A stretch of DNA of 41,580 bases from Polysphondylium violaceum (GCA_000277445.1 AJWJ01000172.1:1-41580); one strand, 5' to 3'; positions 32,144 to 41,580 are shown, counted from the first letter of the stretch. The notes: a model not told the origin generated them from the sequence alone. Program-made: numbers and translations.

Positions 32144-34099
32144 ATGATGAGCTTTAATAATAAAACAATCATTTTCACTGTACTATTAATTGTAACATTA
32201 GCTTATGGATATGGAGAAGAAAATCTCGATGGCCATCCAAATTGGAGAGAAAGAAGTACATTTTTAATTGTAAATGCAATTAGAATGGCCCCTCAAGAAT
32301 ATTTGAAAAAATACACCTTTTTCAGTTATATCACCATGATGACCAAGGAGGTTTATCCACCAGTTGCTCCTCTTTACTATGAACATAGACTTGGTTTAGC
32401 TTCCAAATACCATTCCGACGATATGGTTCAAAATGGTTGTTTCCAACATAACTCTTGCAATGGTGAAAATACTTTTGATAGAATTTCCAATTTCTACCAA
32501 TGCTCAAGTATGGCCGCTGAAAACATTGCCACTGGTTTTGAATCTCCAATTGTTATCAATAATCTTTGGATTTGTGACGACTCTTCTGCTTCTATGGATG
32601 CTAGACCCGATTGCAGATACGACGGCTCTGGAGATCCCCATCGTAAAAATATTATGGATCCAAATTTCAGAGTCATGGGTGTCGGTGCTGCTGAAGTCCG
32701 TTTGGATGCCGAATACATTTGGACTCAAGATTTTGGTGGTGAATATTGTAATACAACCATCAGCAACATGGCTCACATTCATTCAGGTTCTCACTTTTTC
32801 TTTAAATCACCCAAAAATATCACTTTTATGGCCACCTGGTACCATGACGTCGCTCCATATACTGCCTTTGTTGTTATCAATGGCACCAAATTCCCTCTTG
32901 AATTGGATATGGGAACCAAAGCCCAAGGTGTTTATAAAACAATTCTTCCAACCTTTACCAAAGACTGCAGAGAATATTACTTTTTATTCACCACCTTTAA
33001 CGAGTCTGCCAGTATGTTTGAAATATTTAGATATCCAGATTTTGGTTATTTGTTAACCTACGGTGAAGGTAAATGTAACAAATCATTTGAATGGAAATCT
33101 ACTCTTCCAATTCCAACTCTTCCCCCAACACCAACTGCCACTCTGCCATCTACTCTTCCACCCATCTCCACTCCAGATTTCTCTCATCACGAATTTTCAC
33201 ATCACGAATCTTATTCTTACCATGAATCTTACGAATCAACCACCACCACTTCTACTCCAACTGAACCATCCAACTCACCAATCACTACTGAAACCCCAAG
33301 CACACCCAATACTGAAACTCCAACCACTAAACCAACCTCTAAACCAACTAACAAGCCAACACAAACCCCAACCCGTGTACCAACATCTTCATCCTCCTCA
33401 CCATCATCTTTCAAACCTAACAATGGATACATTGGATGTTATATCGATAGAATTGCACACGATCTCTCTGGTGCAGCCACCAAAAATGCTCAAATGACCA
33501 ATCAAAAGTGTAATAGTTATTGTTCCAGTTTATTATTTGAGTTTTCTGGCACTGAAGGTGGTGACTATTGCTATTGTGGCGACGAATACGGTGCCTATGG
33601 ACCACTTGACAAAGAAAACTGCAACTCTCCATGCAAAGGAAACACTTCTGAAGCTTGTGGTGGATTCGGTGCCCTCTCTATATCCAAGGCCGATTATCAA
33701 GGTTGTTACCAATTCTCTGAAATGATGTCTCATTTTGAAAAATCTGCCAAAAGCGACAATATCACCAACAATGGCTGTCGTTCCTATTGCAAAGAAAACG
33801 GTTATCTTTATTCTGGTATTGCCAGAGACAACATTTGTCTTTGTGGTAATCAAGATGTATCCGACATCAAATCAATGGAAAGATCCAAATGCACCAATGC
33901 TTGCACAGGTGACAAAAACCAATATTGTGGCGGTGATGATACTGTCTCTGTGTACTACAATGGTGATTATACCCCTCAAGCTGAAGTTCCAACTTTCGAA
34001 GAAGACAGCTCCATCTTAAAAAGCAGTGCTTCATCCTCTATTTTAAACACAAATTTTTATATACTCTGCTCTTTGTTTTTCACCATTTTATTGTTATAA
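32144..34099 (+). CDS. Cell-surface CAP/SCP-domain protein with two WSC domains and GPI signal
   Basis: A single exon of 651 residues. A signal peptide (TIIFTVLLIVTLAYG) lies at the start. An SCP/CAP domain covers about residues 35-190 with family features: VNAIRMAPQEYL, LGLASKYHSDDM, AAENIATGF, and the HRKNIMDPNFRVMGVGAAE and YIWTQDFGG motifs. It is followed by about 100 residues of beta-rich sequence and a 100-residue Pro/Thr/Ser stalk, probably O-glycosylated. Two WSC carbohydrate-binding domains follow (GYIGCYIDR...CSSYCYCGDEYGA-like at about 425-510, and YQGCYQF...ICLCGNQ...CTGDKNQYCGG at about 518-605), each with the eight-cysteine WSC spacing. The hydrophobic C-terminus (FYILCSLFFTILLL) after a small-residue Ser/Ala patch is a GPI-anchor signal. 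The likely place is the cell surface or extracellular matrix. Confidence 0.88.
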   Translation: MMSFNNKTIIFTVLLIVTLAYGYGEENLDGHPNWRERSTFLIVNAIRMAPQEYLKKYTFFSYITMMTKEVYPPVAPLYYEHRLGLASKYHSDDMVQNGCFQHNSCNGENTFDRISNFYQCSSMAAENIATGFESPIVINNLWICDDSSASMDARPDCRYDGSGDPHRKNIMDPNFRVMGVGAAEVRLDAEYIWTQDFGGEYCNTTISNMAHIHSGSHFFFKSPKNITFMATWYHDVAPYTAFVVINGTKFPLELDMGTKAQGVYKTILPTFTKDCREYYFLFTTFNESASMFEIFRYPDFGYLLTYGEGKCNKSFEWKSTLPIPTLPPTPTATLPSTLPPISTPDFSHHEFSHHESYSYHESYESTTTTSTPTEPSNSPITTETPSTPNTETPTTKPTSKPTNKPTQTPTRVPTSSSSSPSSFKPNNGYIGCYIDRIAHDLSGAATKNAQMTNQKCNSYCSSLLFEFSGTEGGDYCYCGDEYGAYGPLDKENCNSPCKGNTSEACGGFGALSISKADYQGCYQFSEMMSHFEKSAKSDNITNNGCRSYCKENGYLYSGIARDNICLCGNQDVSDIKSMERSKCTNACTGDKNQYCGGDDTVSVYYNGDYTPQAEVPTFEEDSSILKSSASSSILNTNFYILCSLFFTILLL

Positions 34100-34290
34100 T
34101 TTTCTTTTATAATTTATCTCATTGATCACATCTCCTCTGTACTATTACCCATTAAAATAATCATTGTATTATTACTATTACTACTATTTTAAAATCATTA
34201 TTCACATCAATTCGATATTAAATTGGTACAATTAATAAAAATATTTCTATTTACATAATATTAAATAGCTCTATGAATTTTAAAAGGCCT

Positions 34291-36609
34291 TTAGCCAAGT
34301 TTTTCCATAGCTTTCTTTATTTCTTTTTCAGGGTTAATTAAACCTAATCGTAATAATATTCTAACCAACATTGCTGTTAAAGAATAATAGATTTCATAAC
34401 CTTTCAATAAAACTTCCAAATGAACCTTTTCCTTGACTCTTGAAATTAATTGAATCACTTTATTTGCTAATATTATTGAATTAATATAAATATGTGTAAT
34501 GATAAATATTGTGTCTTTTAAAATAAATATGTACATACTCTTTTTATCTACTTTACTATTTAAACCTTTGACAGCATATCTAGCCATAATTGAAAATCTA
34601 TTTACAGGAGCACCAAGTTCCATATTAATGGATCTTAATAAATTATTATTTCTAAGGATTAGTAATAAATGTCTTGGCATAGTTTTCATCAAAACATTTA
34701 ATTCCTTCATTTTCTCCAATGCGCCAGACACTAATCTTTCAAGCTCTTCTTTTGGAATTGATTGGCCTAACCCAACAGATGCTCTATAATTTAAAGAATT
34801 AGTATATACATGAATTTACAAATAATATATAATATTTACCCTTCAAAATTTCTCATTAAAATCATAGAGGAAAATAATTTCCAATTGGTGACACCAAGCT
34901 TAAGACTGTATTTCTTTACTTTTTCATTGTTTAAGAGGACCAAGTTTTTATATAAATTACAAAAATCAAGTCTAAACTCTTCGTCCAACTCTCGATACAA
35001 ACCATGGTCGAGAATCACGATCAGAGGCTGACCGGGTAGATTTGGATGTTTGGATAACAATATGTTGCCCTGATGAGGATCTACGTGAATAAAGCCGTGG
35101 ATGAATATTTGTTCACTAAATATTTCCATCAATCGTTGAGCCACGTCTTTTTCCTTTAACCCCCATTCTCTTATTTTTTTTAGGTCATTGACTTTACAAC
35201 CGTGTATAAATTCGGTTGTGAGAATTCTCTTGCTCGAGTATTGTTGATAGACTTGAGGAATATATGCATAGACATTGTTTTTCAACTCTTCTTTGGTACG
35301 AATCGAGTTATCAGCCTCTTGCGTAAAGTCCAGCTCCTTGACCAACACTATTTTCATTTCATCGGCCATCCAGTTGAACTCAAAATCTGGAAATCCTAAA
35401 TTAATCAATGACAACAATACCCCATGTGTAAATGTATCGCCTTCAAAGTTTCTTTGTAAATCTGGATACTGTACTTTAACTGCCACCTCATCTCCCTCTT
35501 TTGTCATTGCTCTGTGTACTTGTCTAATATTATTTTGTATTAATATCCTATAGTTTCCTAGAGTGTGCATAATCTATCATACTTACGCTAACGATGCAGC
35601 GGCTATAGGAATCTTTTCAAAATCAGAGAATATGTCACTTGGCAATAACCCTAAATCCTTTTTAAATACTTGCTCAACCTCTTCGTATGATCTCCAAGGA
35701 GCTTTATCTTGCAATACTGCTAGTGTTTTGGTGTATTGGACGGGAAGAATGTGGTTCAAAGATGCAATGTATTGACCTGCCTTTATATAAAGTCCACCAT
35801 TCTTGAGACATAATTCCAATATTTTATCTGCAGAGATTTGATGAGTTTCTGTTGCTTTTCCTTTATATGTTGGATCCAATTCTGGTGTTTGTGATAATAC
35901 TTTATAATAATACATGACATGAAGTGCTGTGTCCATGGCTCTTGAAAATCTAATTATCATTTGAATATATCGACCAATAAATGTCTCTGGTTTATAATAG
36001 AAAAATATTAAAGACGAACTTAAACCTACAATGGCTATTACTTTTTTTCTGTTATCTATAATTGTTGTGTTGGTGATTAATAAATGTATATACTACTCCT
36101 ATTGTTGTCATGAGATACATACTCATTAATACGTTATATATAATTCTCATTAGATCTTTGAATGTTAAATATTTATATATTCTTTCCAATGATTTTTTAA
36201 TATAATGATGTTGTTTTTGCATTGCAATTTGTTCTTGCTCTTGTTTTTGTTGTTGGCTTTTACTTTGTTGTTGTTGCTGCTGTTGTTGTTTACTTGTATT
36301 ATCATAATTTTTGTTTTGCTTTGAATAATATCTTTTAGATTGAAAGTTTAGATTATCAAATTTACTAAATAAAGATTGACTTTCATTTTTAATATTATTT
36401 GATCGAACACTATTCCCATTACTATTATTAAATAAATATTTGTTATTATTACTATTATTGTTTATATTATTAATAATGAATTTAGGTATATTTTTAAATC
36501 CATTATTACTACTATTCGATATTGTCGTTGATTTAAATAAACTCTTTATATTATTCTTTAGCGAAAAGAGGACTGGTGACGTTGATGATTTAAATAAAAG
36601 ATTGTTCAT
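34291..36609 (-). CDS. ADCK1-like UbiB/ABC1 family atypical kinase, probably mitochondrial
   Basis: Five exons, 36609-36123, 36055-35587, 35523-34840, 34783-34539 and 34466-34291, give 686 residues. The N-terminus is basic, Ser/Asn-rich and acid-free at first, consistent with a mitochondrial presequence; a Gln run and two hydrophobic stretches follow. UbiB hallmarks are all present: the KxGQ element LYIKAGQYIASLNHILP, the A-rich loop IAAASLAQVHRA, the beta-3 Lys in AVKVQYP, the ExD motif KELDFTQEADN, HVDPHQGNILL and DHGLYRELDEEF. ADCK1/Mcp2 proteins sit in mitochondria and are tied to lipid and coenzyme Q balance; ABC1 kinases usually show ATPase rather than protein kinase activity. The last intron, 34467-34538, is 72 bases and open in frame, so retention would insert 24 residues. 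Dictyostelids have several abk genes; I cannot say which this is. Confidence 0.88.
34467..34538 (-). other. In-frame 72-base intron of the ADCK1-like gene
   Basis: Clear GTATGT donor and TATTAG acceptor, phase 1, AT-rich like its neighbours. Its length is a multiple of three and it has no stop in frame, so the unspliced mRNA would also give a full protein with a hydrophobic insert of 24 residues. Splicing is preferred because the insert is intron-like in base content. Confidence 0.65.
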
Positions 36610-36984
36610 TCTTGTATGTGTCGAATAGATACACTACTCCCTATGTAAATCTGGATTTAATTTATATTGCAGAGATGTGTTTAAACAACAGCAAAAACAA
36701 TGATGATGATGATGACAATGACAATGATAAATGATGATGTTATATATATGACAAATCTATTTGAGAGAATAGAAAAAAATAAAAAAAACACCCAATATAT
36801 GTGTGTTGGATGTTCAAAAATGCAAAAATTTTTAAATTAAAATTGATTTTTCATGCATTTTTGCGATATTTTGCGAAAAAAAAAAAATTCAGATAAAAAT
36901 TTTCACTAGTGGGTATATATAGATAAGTATGGAGCATTTGGATCTATTTGATCATTAAAATAATTAACAATCCCATTTAGCGTT

Positions 36985-37077
36985 ATTTGATCAATGAGGG
37001 ATCCATTCCTATTGTTCTTGATGATTGGTCAAGTCAACCATCAAGAACAAAACTAAAGGGCCTCTCATTGATCAAAT
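36985..37077. ncRNA. Long hairpin, candidate small-RNA precursor
   Basis: The outer stem pairs ATTTGATCAATGAG (36985-36998) with its exact complement at 37064-37077. The inner stem pairs TTGTTCTTGATG (37012-37023) with CATCAAGAACAA (37039-37050). The two 13-base stretches between them are of equal length and can form several further pairs including G-U. A 15-base loop closes it. The result is an almost continuous hairpin of about 39 pairs, the size of a microRNA precursor. No open frame covers it. It could also be a small inverted-repeat element; transcription is unknown. Confidence 0.4.
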
Positions 37078-37087
37078 CATTGTTGCC

Positions 37088-37195
37088 ATGAGGATCCCTC
37101 AATCATATCTATTTACATTGCTTCATAGAACTGTATTGTATTTAAAAGCTGATATCACATTACCAGAAAGACTTATCATCCCAACTATAAATTAA
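37088..37195 (+). other. Short open frame, 35 residues, doubtful
   Basis: An ATG frame directly after the hairpin, with a hydrophobic, Leu-rich product (MRIPQSYLFTLLHRTVLYL at its start) and ending before a TAA at 37193-37195. I recognise no family. It may be a chance frame or the remnant of a longer gene; the base content is less AT-biased than its surroundings, which is the only reason to record it. Confidence 0.2.
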
Positions 37196-37444
37196 AAACC
37201 TTTAAAAGTTGCTGTACAATCTAATTTAAGTAAATTGTATTAGGTTGCAGGCCAATTTCAAGGATTGAATCGTTGATCCTACATGTTGGGTTCCATCTAT
37301 CCGTTTTGAAATACTCTTTTGACCACCCGCACTGAATCGTTTGCTGGAAATGAAACGAAGAAACGAAAAAAAATATCAAAGTTTTTGAATTTATTTATTT
37401 ATTTTCATTTTTTTTATTTCATATAAATACAGATACTTCGTGAC

Positions 37445-37837
37445 ATGTCAAATCCACAACAACCACCAATGAAACCATTGGGTGAGATGACGAGTGAAGA
37501 AAGAACAAATTATTCGATACAACGAGCACCTGATTATAGCGGCAAACAAGAAGCTGTTTTAACAACAAGTAGAACGAAATGTTGGTCTGCTAGAGATCAA
37601 TTGTTTGAATGTTTGGATAAAAATAATGATCAAATAAATTTATGTAAAGACTTTTATCAAGTGTTTAGTAGTGTTTGTTTAAATAGTTGGGTATGTGTTA
37701 TATTGTTTTATAGTCTCAATTGGTCAATCAATTTCCTAACTAATAAACACCATCCATCTCACCTACAGGCCGATTATTTTATGAAAAAGAGGGCTGCAGA
37801 TAAGAACAAAAAAGAGTTTTTAGAGAGAACACAATAG
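37445..37837 (+). CDS. coa6: Cytochrome c oxidase assembly factor COA6
   Basis: Two exons, 37445-37690 and 37769-37837, give 104 residues. The core has the COA6/COX6B cysteine pattern: CWSARDQLFEC (C-x9-C), then CKDFYQVFSSVC (C-x10-C), followed by NSWADYFMKKR. The CWxARD start and the KKR after the last cysteine fit COA6 better than COX6B. COA6 is a twin-cysteine intermembrane-space protein that helps deliver copper to the CuA site of cytochrome c oxidase subunit 2, with SCO1 and SCO2. The intron is GT-AG and splits SW from ADYF in phase 0; without splicing the frame runs into a hydrophobic non-family sequence before coming back. No presequence is expected, since import goes by the MIA40 pathway. 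Confidence 0.9.
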   Translation: MSNPQQPPMKPLGEMTSEERTNYSIQRAPDYSGKQEAVLTTSRTKCWSARDQLFECLDKNNDQINLCKDFYQVFSSVCLNSWVCVILFYSLNWSINFLTNKHHPSHLQADYFMKKRAADKNKKEFLERTQ

Positions 37838-38122
37838 GCTCCTTTCAATCACAATCAATCATTATATATATACACCAAACAGACAGACAGATAAACGAAA
37901 AACTATTTCTTTCCTCATCAAACAGAGACACAGAGAAATATTGTACAGACAATTAAAGATACCACAATAAAGGACACGCAATCAATTCGATCCTTCTCAC
38001 ATCAAATAACATAATAATAGTAATAAATAGAGAAATGCATATGATTGCTGTTGTTGTTGTTGGGTTTAATTTTAAAATACTTTATATATTACAATTGTAC
38101 ATTCTTAATATTATTATTGTTA

Positions 38123-40219
38123 TTATTGTTCTTTGATACTTCCACTACTAGTATTGAGACTAGTTTTAATATTTGATGATGAAGATGATAGCTGTGATTG
38201 TTGTTGTGGTAAAGTTTGTTGTTCAAATTGTTTTAATTGTTCAACAAAACCCCTGTTTGGACAAATTCTAGGTCTACCTTTACTAGTGATATCAAATGCT
38301 TCTTGAAATGATACATTATTATGATACATTATATAGGCAATAGTTGCAGATGCCGATCTAGATACACCCGCTCTACAATGAATCAACACACCACCTTCCT
38401 TTCTTCCTTCATCTATAAATTCATTCATCTCTTTAAAATATTTACCAATGGGTGCTTCATCCACATCGTCAATATCTATACATTTATATTTAAAAAGCTA
38501 TATATATATTATATAATCACGACACACAATATTAATAACCTTGATCATCGCTATCACCTATACACATATACATACATGATTATATAAAGGTTTAAAATGA
38601 GCAATAGTTAAAATATGAGTGATATTATGTTCTTTGAGCCAATTTTTGTTGATAGAGCATTCACGACAACCTAGATACAGTCTATCAATAATTAAATCTG
38701 GTATCAAGGATTGCCATATAATAAGCTTTTGATGTGGTATCACTCCATTCTTGTCTGCTATGTCTTTATCATTATTTGTACTAGTTGTTGTAGTGGATGT
38801 TGTTGTTGTTGTTATGGTAGTAGAAGGTGTAGTTGTATTACTATTATTATTATTATTACTTATATTATTGGCTTTATCAGCATTGTCAGCATTATCTATT
38901 ATAGTGGTAGGAGTATTACTGCTCGTGTTGCTGTTGCCATCATCTGATATTATAATTGGGACTGGTAAACAAAGAATACTGTCTTTGGCCCTAAATGAAC
39001 TGGACAACTCTTCCTCTTCCTCCTCTTTGTTTTCATCGAGTGATAGCTCAGAGATGGGAGGGGTTGCTGATGAGACAGATATATTACATGATGGCTCTGA
39101 TTTCTGTGTTCTGAGTCTGTCCAGGGTGTCTTTGTCAGTGATAAAGTTGTCGATGGTGAACTTGTGGAACGACGACTCCTCGGGCGACTCCTTCTTGATA
39201 AACTCAAAGCGGTTGCCACGGACGTCCAGCACCTTGAGGTTGGGCAACAGCGCCAGCTGGGGTGGCAGACACGCGAGCATGTTGTGGGCCATGTTGAGCG
39301 TCACGATCGACTCCCAGCCGGCCGCCATGGTGCCGTCGAGCTCCTCAATCATGTTGCAGTCGAGCACGAGCGTGCGCAGGTGTCTGAGGGCGGAAAACGA
39401 GGCGTCGAGTGTGGAAATGGCGTTCTCGGCGAGATTCAGGGTGGTGAGCGTGGCGGCGACGGCCAGCAGCGCGGGGGAGGCCGTGTCGGTGATATCATTG
39501 CAGCCGAGATTCAGCACCTCGAGCGCGGGCGGCAAGACGGCGGGGATCGCGGTGAGGGCGTTGCCTGTCAGTGACAAGGTTTTGAGATGGGCCAGCTGAG
39601 CAATCTCGGCGGGCACCGATGTCAGGCTATTCGACTCGATGTACAGCGTCACGAGCGTGCCGATGCTGCACACGTGGACGGGAAACGCCGTCAAACGGTT
39701 CATGCCCAGCTCGAGTGTGACCAAATGCTTGAGTTGTGCGATGCACTCGGGCACCTCTGTCAGCTGGTTGGCCGCAATCGACAGATGTTTGAGTGCACAC
39801 AACAGGGTGATAGAGTCGGGGATCGAGGATATATTGTTAAAGTCCAGGATCAACGTCGAGAGCGAGGGGTTGTAGCACAACAACGAGTTGCCCTCTGCTT
39901 GCTCGCCACCTACAAACATCTGTGGTGGAAAGTCATACAGATTCTTGTGCGACGCATAGTACTCTGTGGCGCCCAACTGATACGGCTCAAACAAGAGGAA
40001 CTTGGCAATCCCCGTACCGTTGATAGCTGCTGCTGGTGCTGGTGTTGTTGATGCTGATGTGCTGCTCCCCTTGCTTCCTCTCGGTGTGCTAATTTTAAAA
40101 AATGATCCTTTTTGGGCAGTTGCTGTATTGCTAGTTGATGCCTGATCTTGCTGCCCGTTCAGTGTATTCTTTGGTGTACTGTTGTTTCTAAAAGAGAGTA
40201 ATTTTTTCAACAACATCAT
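38123..40219 (-). CDS. Leucine-rich-repeat dual-specificity phosphatase (MPL type)
   Basis: Two exons, 40219-38576 and 38497-38123, encode 672 residues. After a Ser/Thr-rich N-terminus, about ten leucine-rich repeats run from about residue 115 to 335 (LSTLILDFNNISSIPDSI, LKHLSIAANQLTEVPE, and so on). A linker of 130 residues rich in Glu, Ser, Thr and Asn follows. The phosphatase domain begins at about 515 (LIPDLIIDRLYLGCRE) and has the signature VLIHCRAGVSRSAS, with catalytic Cys589 and the Arg of CRAGVSR; the acid loop is near Asp557. The LRR-plus-DSP architecture is that of the MAP kinase phosphatases MPL1-3 of Dictyostelium, which are linked to dephosphorylation of ERK-type kinases. Which paralogue this is cannot be said. 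The LRR part (about 39,180-39,980) is strikingly GC-rich; the linker and phosphatase part are AT-rich. Confidence 0.9.
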
Positions 40220-40724
40220 GAATAGGGTAATAGAGTAGTATATATTACTATATACTACAGTGTGTGTGTGAGTGTGAGTGTGCGCTGATGTGGTAAATAA
40301 ATCCTATTCCTTTCCTCTTTTATTCTACTATATTATTACAACAAGACAAAAACTAAGAAAAAATAAATTAAAAAAATTAAAATAAAAAAAAAAAAAGAAA
40401 TATAGAAAGTTTTCTATATACACGTGGGTGAGAGTGAAAATGTAATATTTAATCACCCCTAATTAAAAATCTTTAATATTATAGAGTGTGATGTGTTTGT
40501 GTGTTAGTGTTTGTGTGAAAGTATAAAAAATTGGGTTTTTTTGATTGGATATACCAAGAAGCTATACACGAATTTAAAAAAAAATTACAAAAAAATTTTT
40601 TGGGTGTGGGAAAAGATATAAATAGCTTTTCAAACACACTCTAATATTTTAAATAAGATAATCATCATCATCATCACAATCAGTCATATCAATTTCTTTT
40701 AAAATAAATCTTAATATATGAGAT
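40220..40724. promoter_or_regulatory. Intergenic region with GT-rich tract upstream of the LRR phosphatase
   Basis: The 505 bases lie upstream of the phosphatase start and downstream of the FNIP gene. Close to the phosphatase start, at about 40,259-40,290, there is a GT-rich tract (TGTGTGTGTGAGTGTGAG), and similar GTGTTTGTGTG sequence at 40,486-40,522. These may be G-box-like regulatory sequences. No gene is visible. Confidence 0.4.
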
Positions 40725-41580
40725 TTAAAAATTGATCAATTTTTTAACACCTGAAAATATATTATATCTCACCGATTTTGGTATTGATGTGGGATCCAAA
40801 TCCTTGATATCGGTTTTTAAGTAAAAACAACTTTTTGGAATTACTGCAGACGAGGGTATAGTCATTCCTTGCAGCCTTAGTTTTCTGAGAGACAGAGGCA
40901 ACAAATCTGTGTGAATAGGAGTTTTTACTCTTAATGAAAGACAGAGATTTTGGATAGATGTGCTTTTCAAGCTTACCAGAGGCGATATCTCGTTTGTTTT
41001 AATTGAGATATCTTGGACATTGGATAAAACTTTTGAAATTGATGGGTCGATAAAAGATACAAACAAATGTGATAAATTCAATGGTGCCACCGATTCAAAT
41101 GAGCTTTGATAACGAACCATGCTTATACTGGTGAGAGAACTTGGCAAGGAACCCTTTTCCAATGGATACTCTAATGCATAGATATACAAGGACTTTAATC
41201 CATTGGGCAAGACAGAGGCTTTTAATGGATGATTATATTCATCGAGATAAAGAACCTGCAAAGATATTGGTAAAACATCGACTTGAATTGGATGGTTAAA
41301 GGTTCTGAGAGTGAGAGATTTTAAATTAGAGGTGCTCATTGTAATTAAACATATAGAGAACTTGCAACGATTCTGGCAAGAGACCTTTTTCTAATGTGAA
41401 ATCAAACTCCTTATCATAATGAACATAAAGTTGATTCAAGTTCAACGGCAAGAGGCCTCGACTTATTGGAACGGATAAACTGAAAATTATACGATACGAA
41501 TATTATATCTAATGTAAATTTGATTATTTAATTTATTTTCATATATTTTGGACAGTGGTTTTCCTTTCTTGAAGGAATCC
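40725..41580 (-). CDS. FNIP-repeat protein, 3' part; 5' end outside the window
   Basis: The minus strand encodes leucine-rich FNIP-type repeats to the stop at 40725-40727: LPISLQVLYLDEYNHPLKASVLPNG-like units, each with LPxSLxxLxL and a following FN or YN. An open frame covers 41339-40725. Upstream, another frame continues the repeats (RGLLPLNLNQLYVHYDKEF, then EKGLLPESLQVLYMFNYNEHL) and ends at a stop close to 41,328. The two frames therefore overlap by a few codons. Either a short frame change breaks the gene, by sequencing error or true mutation, or the downstream part starts at its own ATG. A possible splice acceptor lies at about 41,480. FNIP repeats are greatly expanded in dictyostelids and are thought to mediate protein interaction; no other domain is seen here. 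Confidence 0.7.

Larger units (their letters stand above)
36610..37444. other. Divergent intergenic region between the ADCK1-like gene and COA6
   Basis: The 835 bases hold A/T runs, GATGAT units near 36,700-36,735 (beginning ATGATGATGATGATGAC), a hairpin at 36985-37077, and a short open frame at 37088-37195. The rest should be promoter sequence of both genes. Confidence 0.45.

Noticed and set aside
38540-38562. An 18-base micro-exon between the two exons of the LRR phosphatase
   Set aside because: It would require an 18-base intron before it. A single intron, 38498-38569 plus the donor bases, gives a normal phosphatase core directly.
38751-39599. 282-residue open frame opposite the LRR phosphatase
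   Set aside because: A shadow of the GC-rich LRR block and of the Thr/Asn runs; composition is dominated by Leu, Val and Ser without motifs.

Overview
This looks like nuclear DNA of a dictyostelid social amoeba. The intergenic DNA is very AT-rich, with long A and T runs. Introns are short (56-85 nt for most), AT-rich and GT-AG. Many proteins carry Asn, Gln or Ser/Thr runs. Several families are typical of dictyostelids: FNIP repeats, a phosphatase fused to leucine-rich repeats, saposin-domain proteins, a GH9 cellulase, and a pair of small-RNA candidates of the dictyostelid class I type. The base composition is less extreme than in Dictyostelium discoideum, so a species of another group (Cavenderia, Heterostelium or similar) is a reasonable guess, but I cannot name the species.

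Layout. 0.6-2.7 kb: derlin (+) and a small two-helix membrane protein (-). 3.0-7.3 kb: secreted GH9 cellulase (-) and a PARP1-like ADP-ribosyltransferase (-). 7.6-10.4 kb: a molybdenum-cofactor pair, MOCS2A (-) head-to-head with MOCS1 (+). 11.1-16.6 kb: a single-finger GATA factor (+) and exportin-1/CRM1 (+). 16.9-17.3 kb: a perfect 72-nt inverted repeat that appears to be two divergent class I RNA genes. 17.4-20.3 kb: a two-domain saposin protein (-) and a PDCD2-type ribosome-biogenesis protein (-). 20.5-24.5 kb: exosome subunit RRP41 (+) and TFIID subunit TAF4 (-). 24.8-28.9 kb: a secreted alpha/beta hydrolase (-) and RNA polymerase II subunit RPB7 (+). 29.3-30.3 kb: a voltage-sensor-like four-helix protein without a pore (-). 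32.1-34.1 kb: a GPI-anchored CAP/SCP protein with two WSC domains (+), behind a 1.8 kb intergenic region. 34.3-36.6 kb: an ADCK1-like UbiB kinase (-). 37.0 kb: a 93-nt hairpin. 37.4-37.8 kb: the cytochrome oxidase assembly factor COA6 (+). 38.1-40.2 kb: an LRR dual-specificity phosphatase of the MPL type (-). 40.7-41.6 kb: the 3' part of a FNIP-repeat gene (-).

Most genes are single-copy housekeeping genes with no operon logic. The only clear functional neighbourhood is the MOCS2A/MOCS1 pair, which shares a 266-bp divergent promoter. Exon structures were worked out by eye from splice consensus, reading frame and family alignment from memory. In each multi-exon gene reported as complete, the exon lengths sum to a multiple of three. 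The exception is the PDCD2 gene, where one base seems to be missing from an A run.

The observations most worth following are: (1) the divergent class I RNA pair, with the 11-nt signature and a DUSE-like promoter element at the expected distance; (2) an internal splice donor in MOCS1 that would skip the MOCS1A stop codon and fuse MOCS1A to MOCS1B in frame, as in animals; (3) a pore-less voltage-sensor-like protein; (4) an RRP41 gene whose first coding exon is only the ATG; and (5) a 93-nt hairpin beside COA6. No transposon, retroelement, rRNA, convincing tRNA or CRISPR array was seen.
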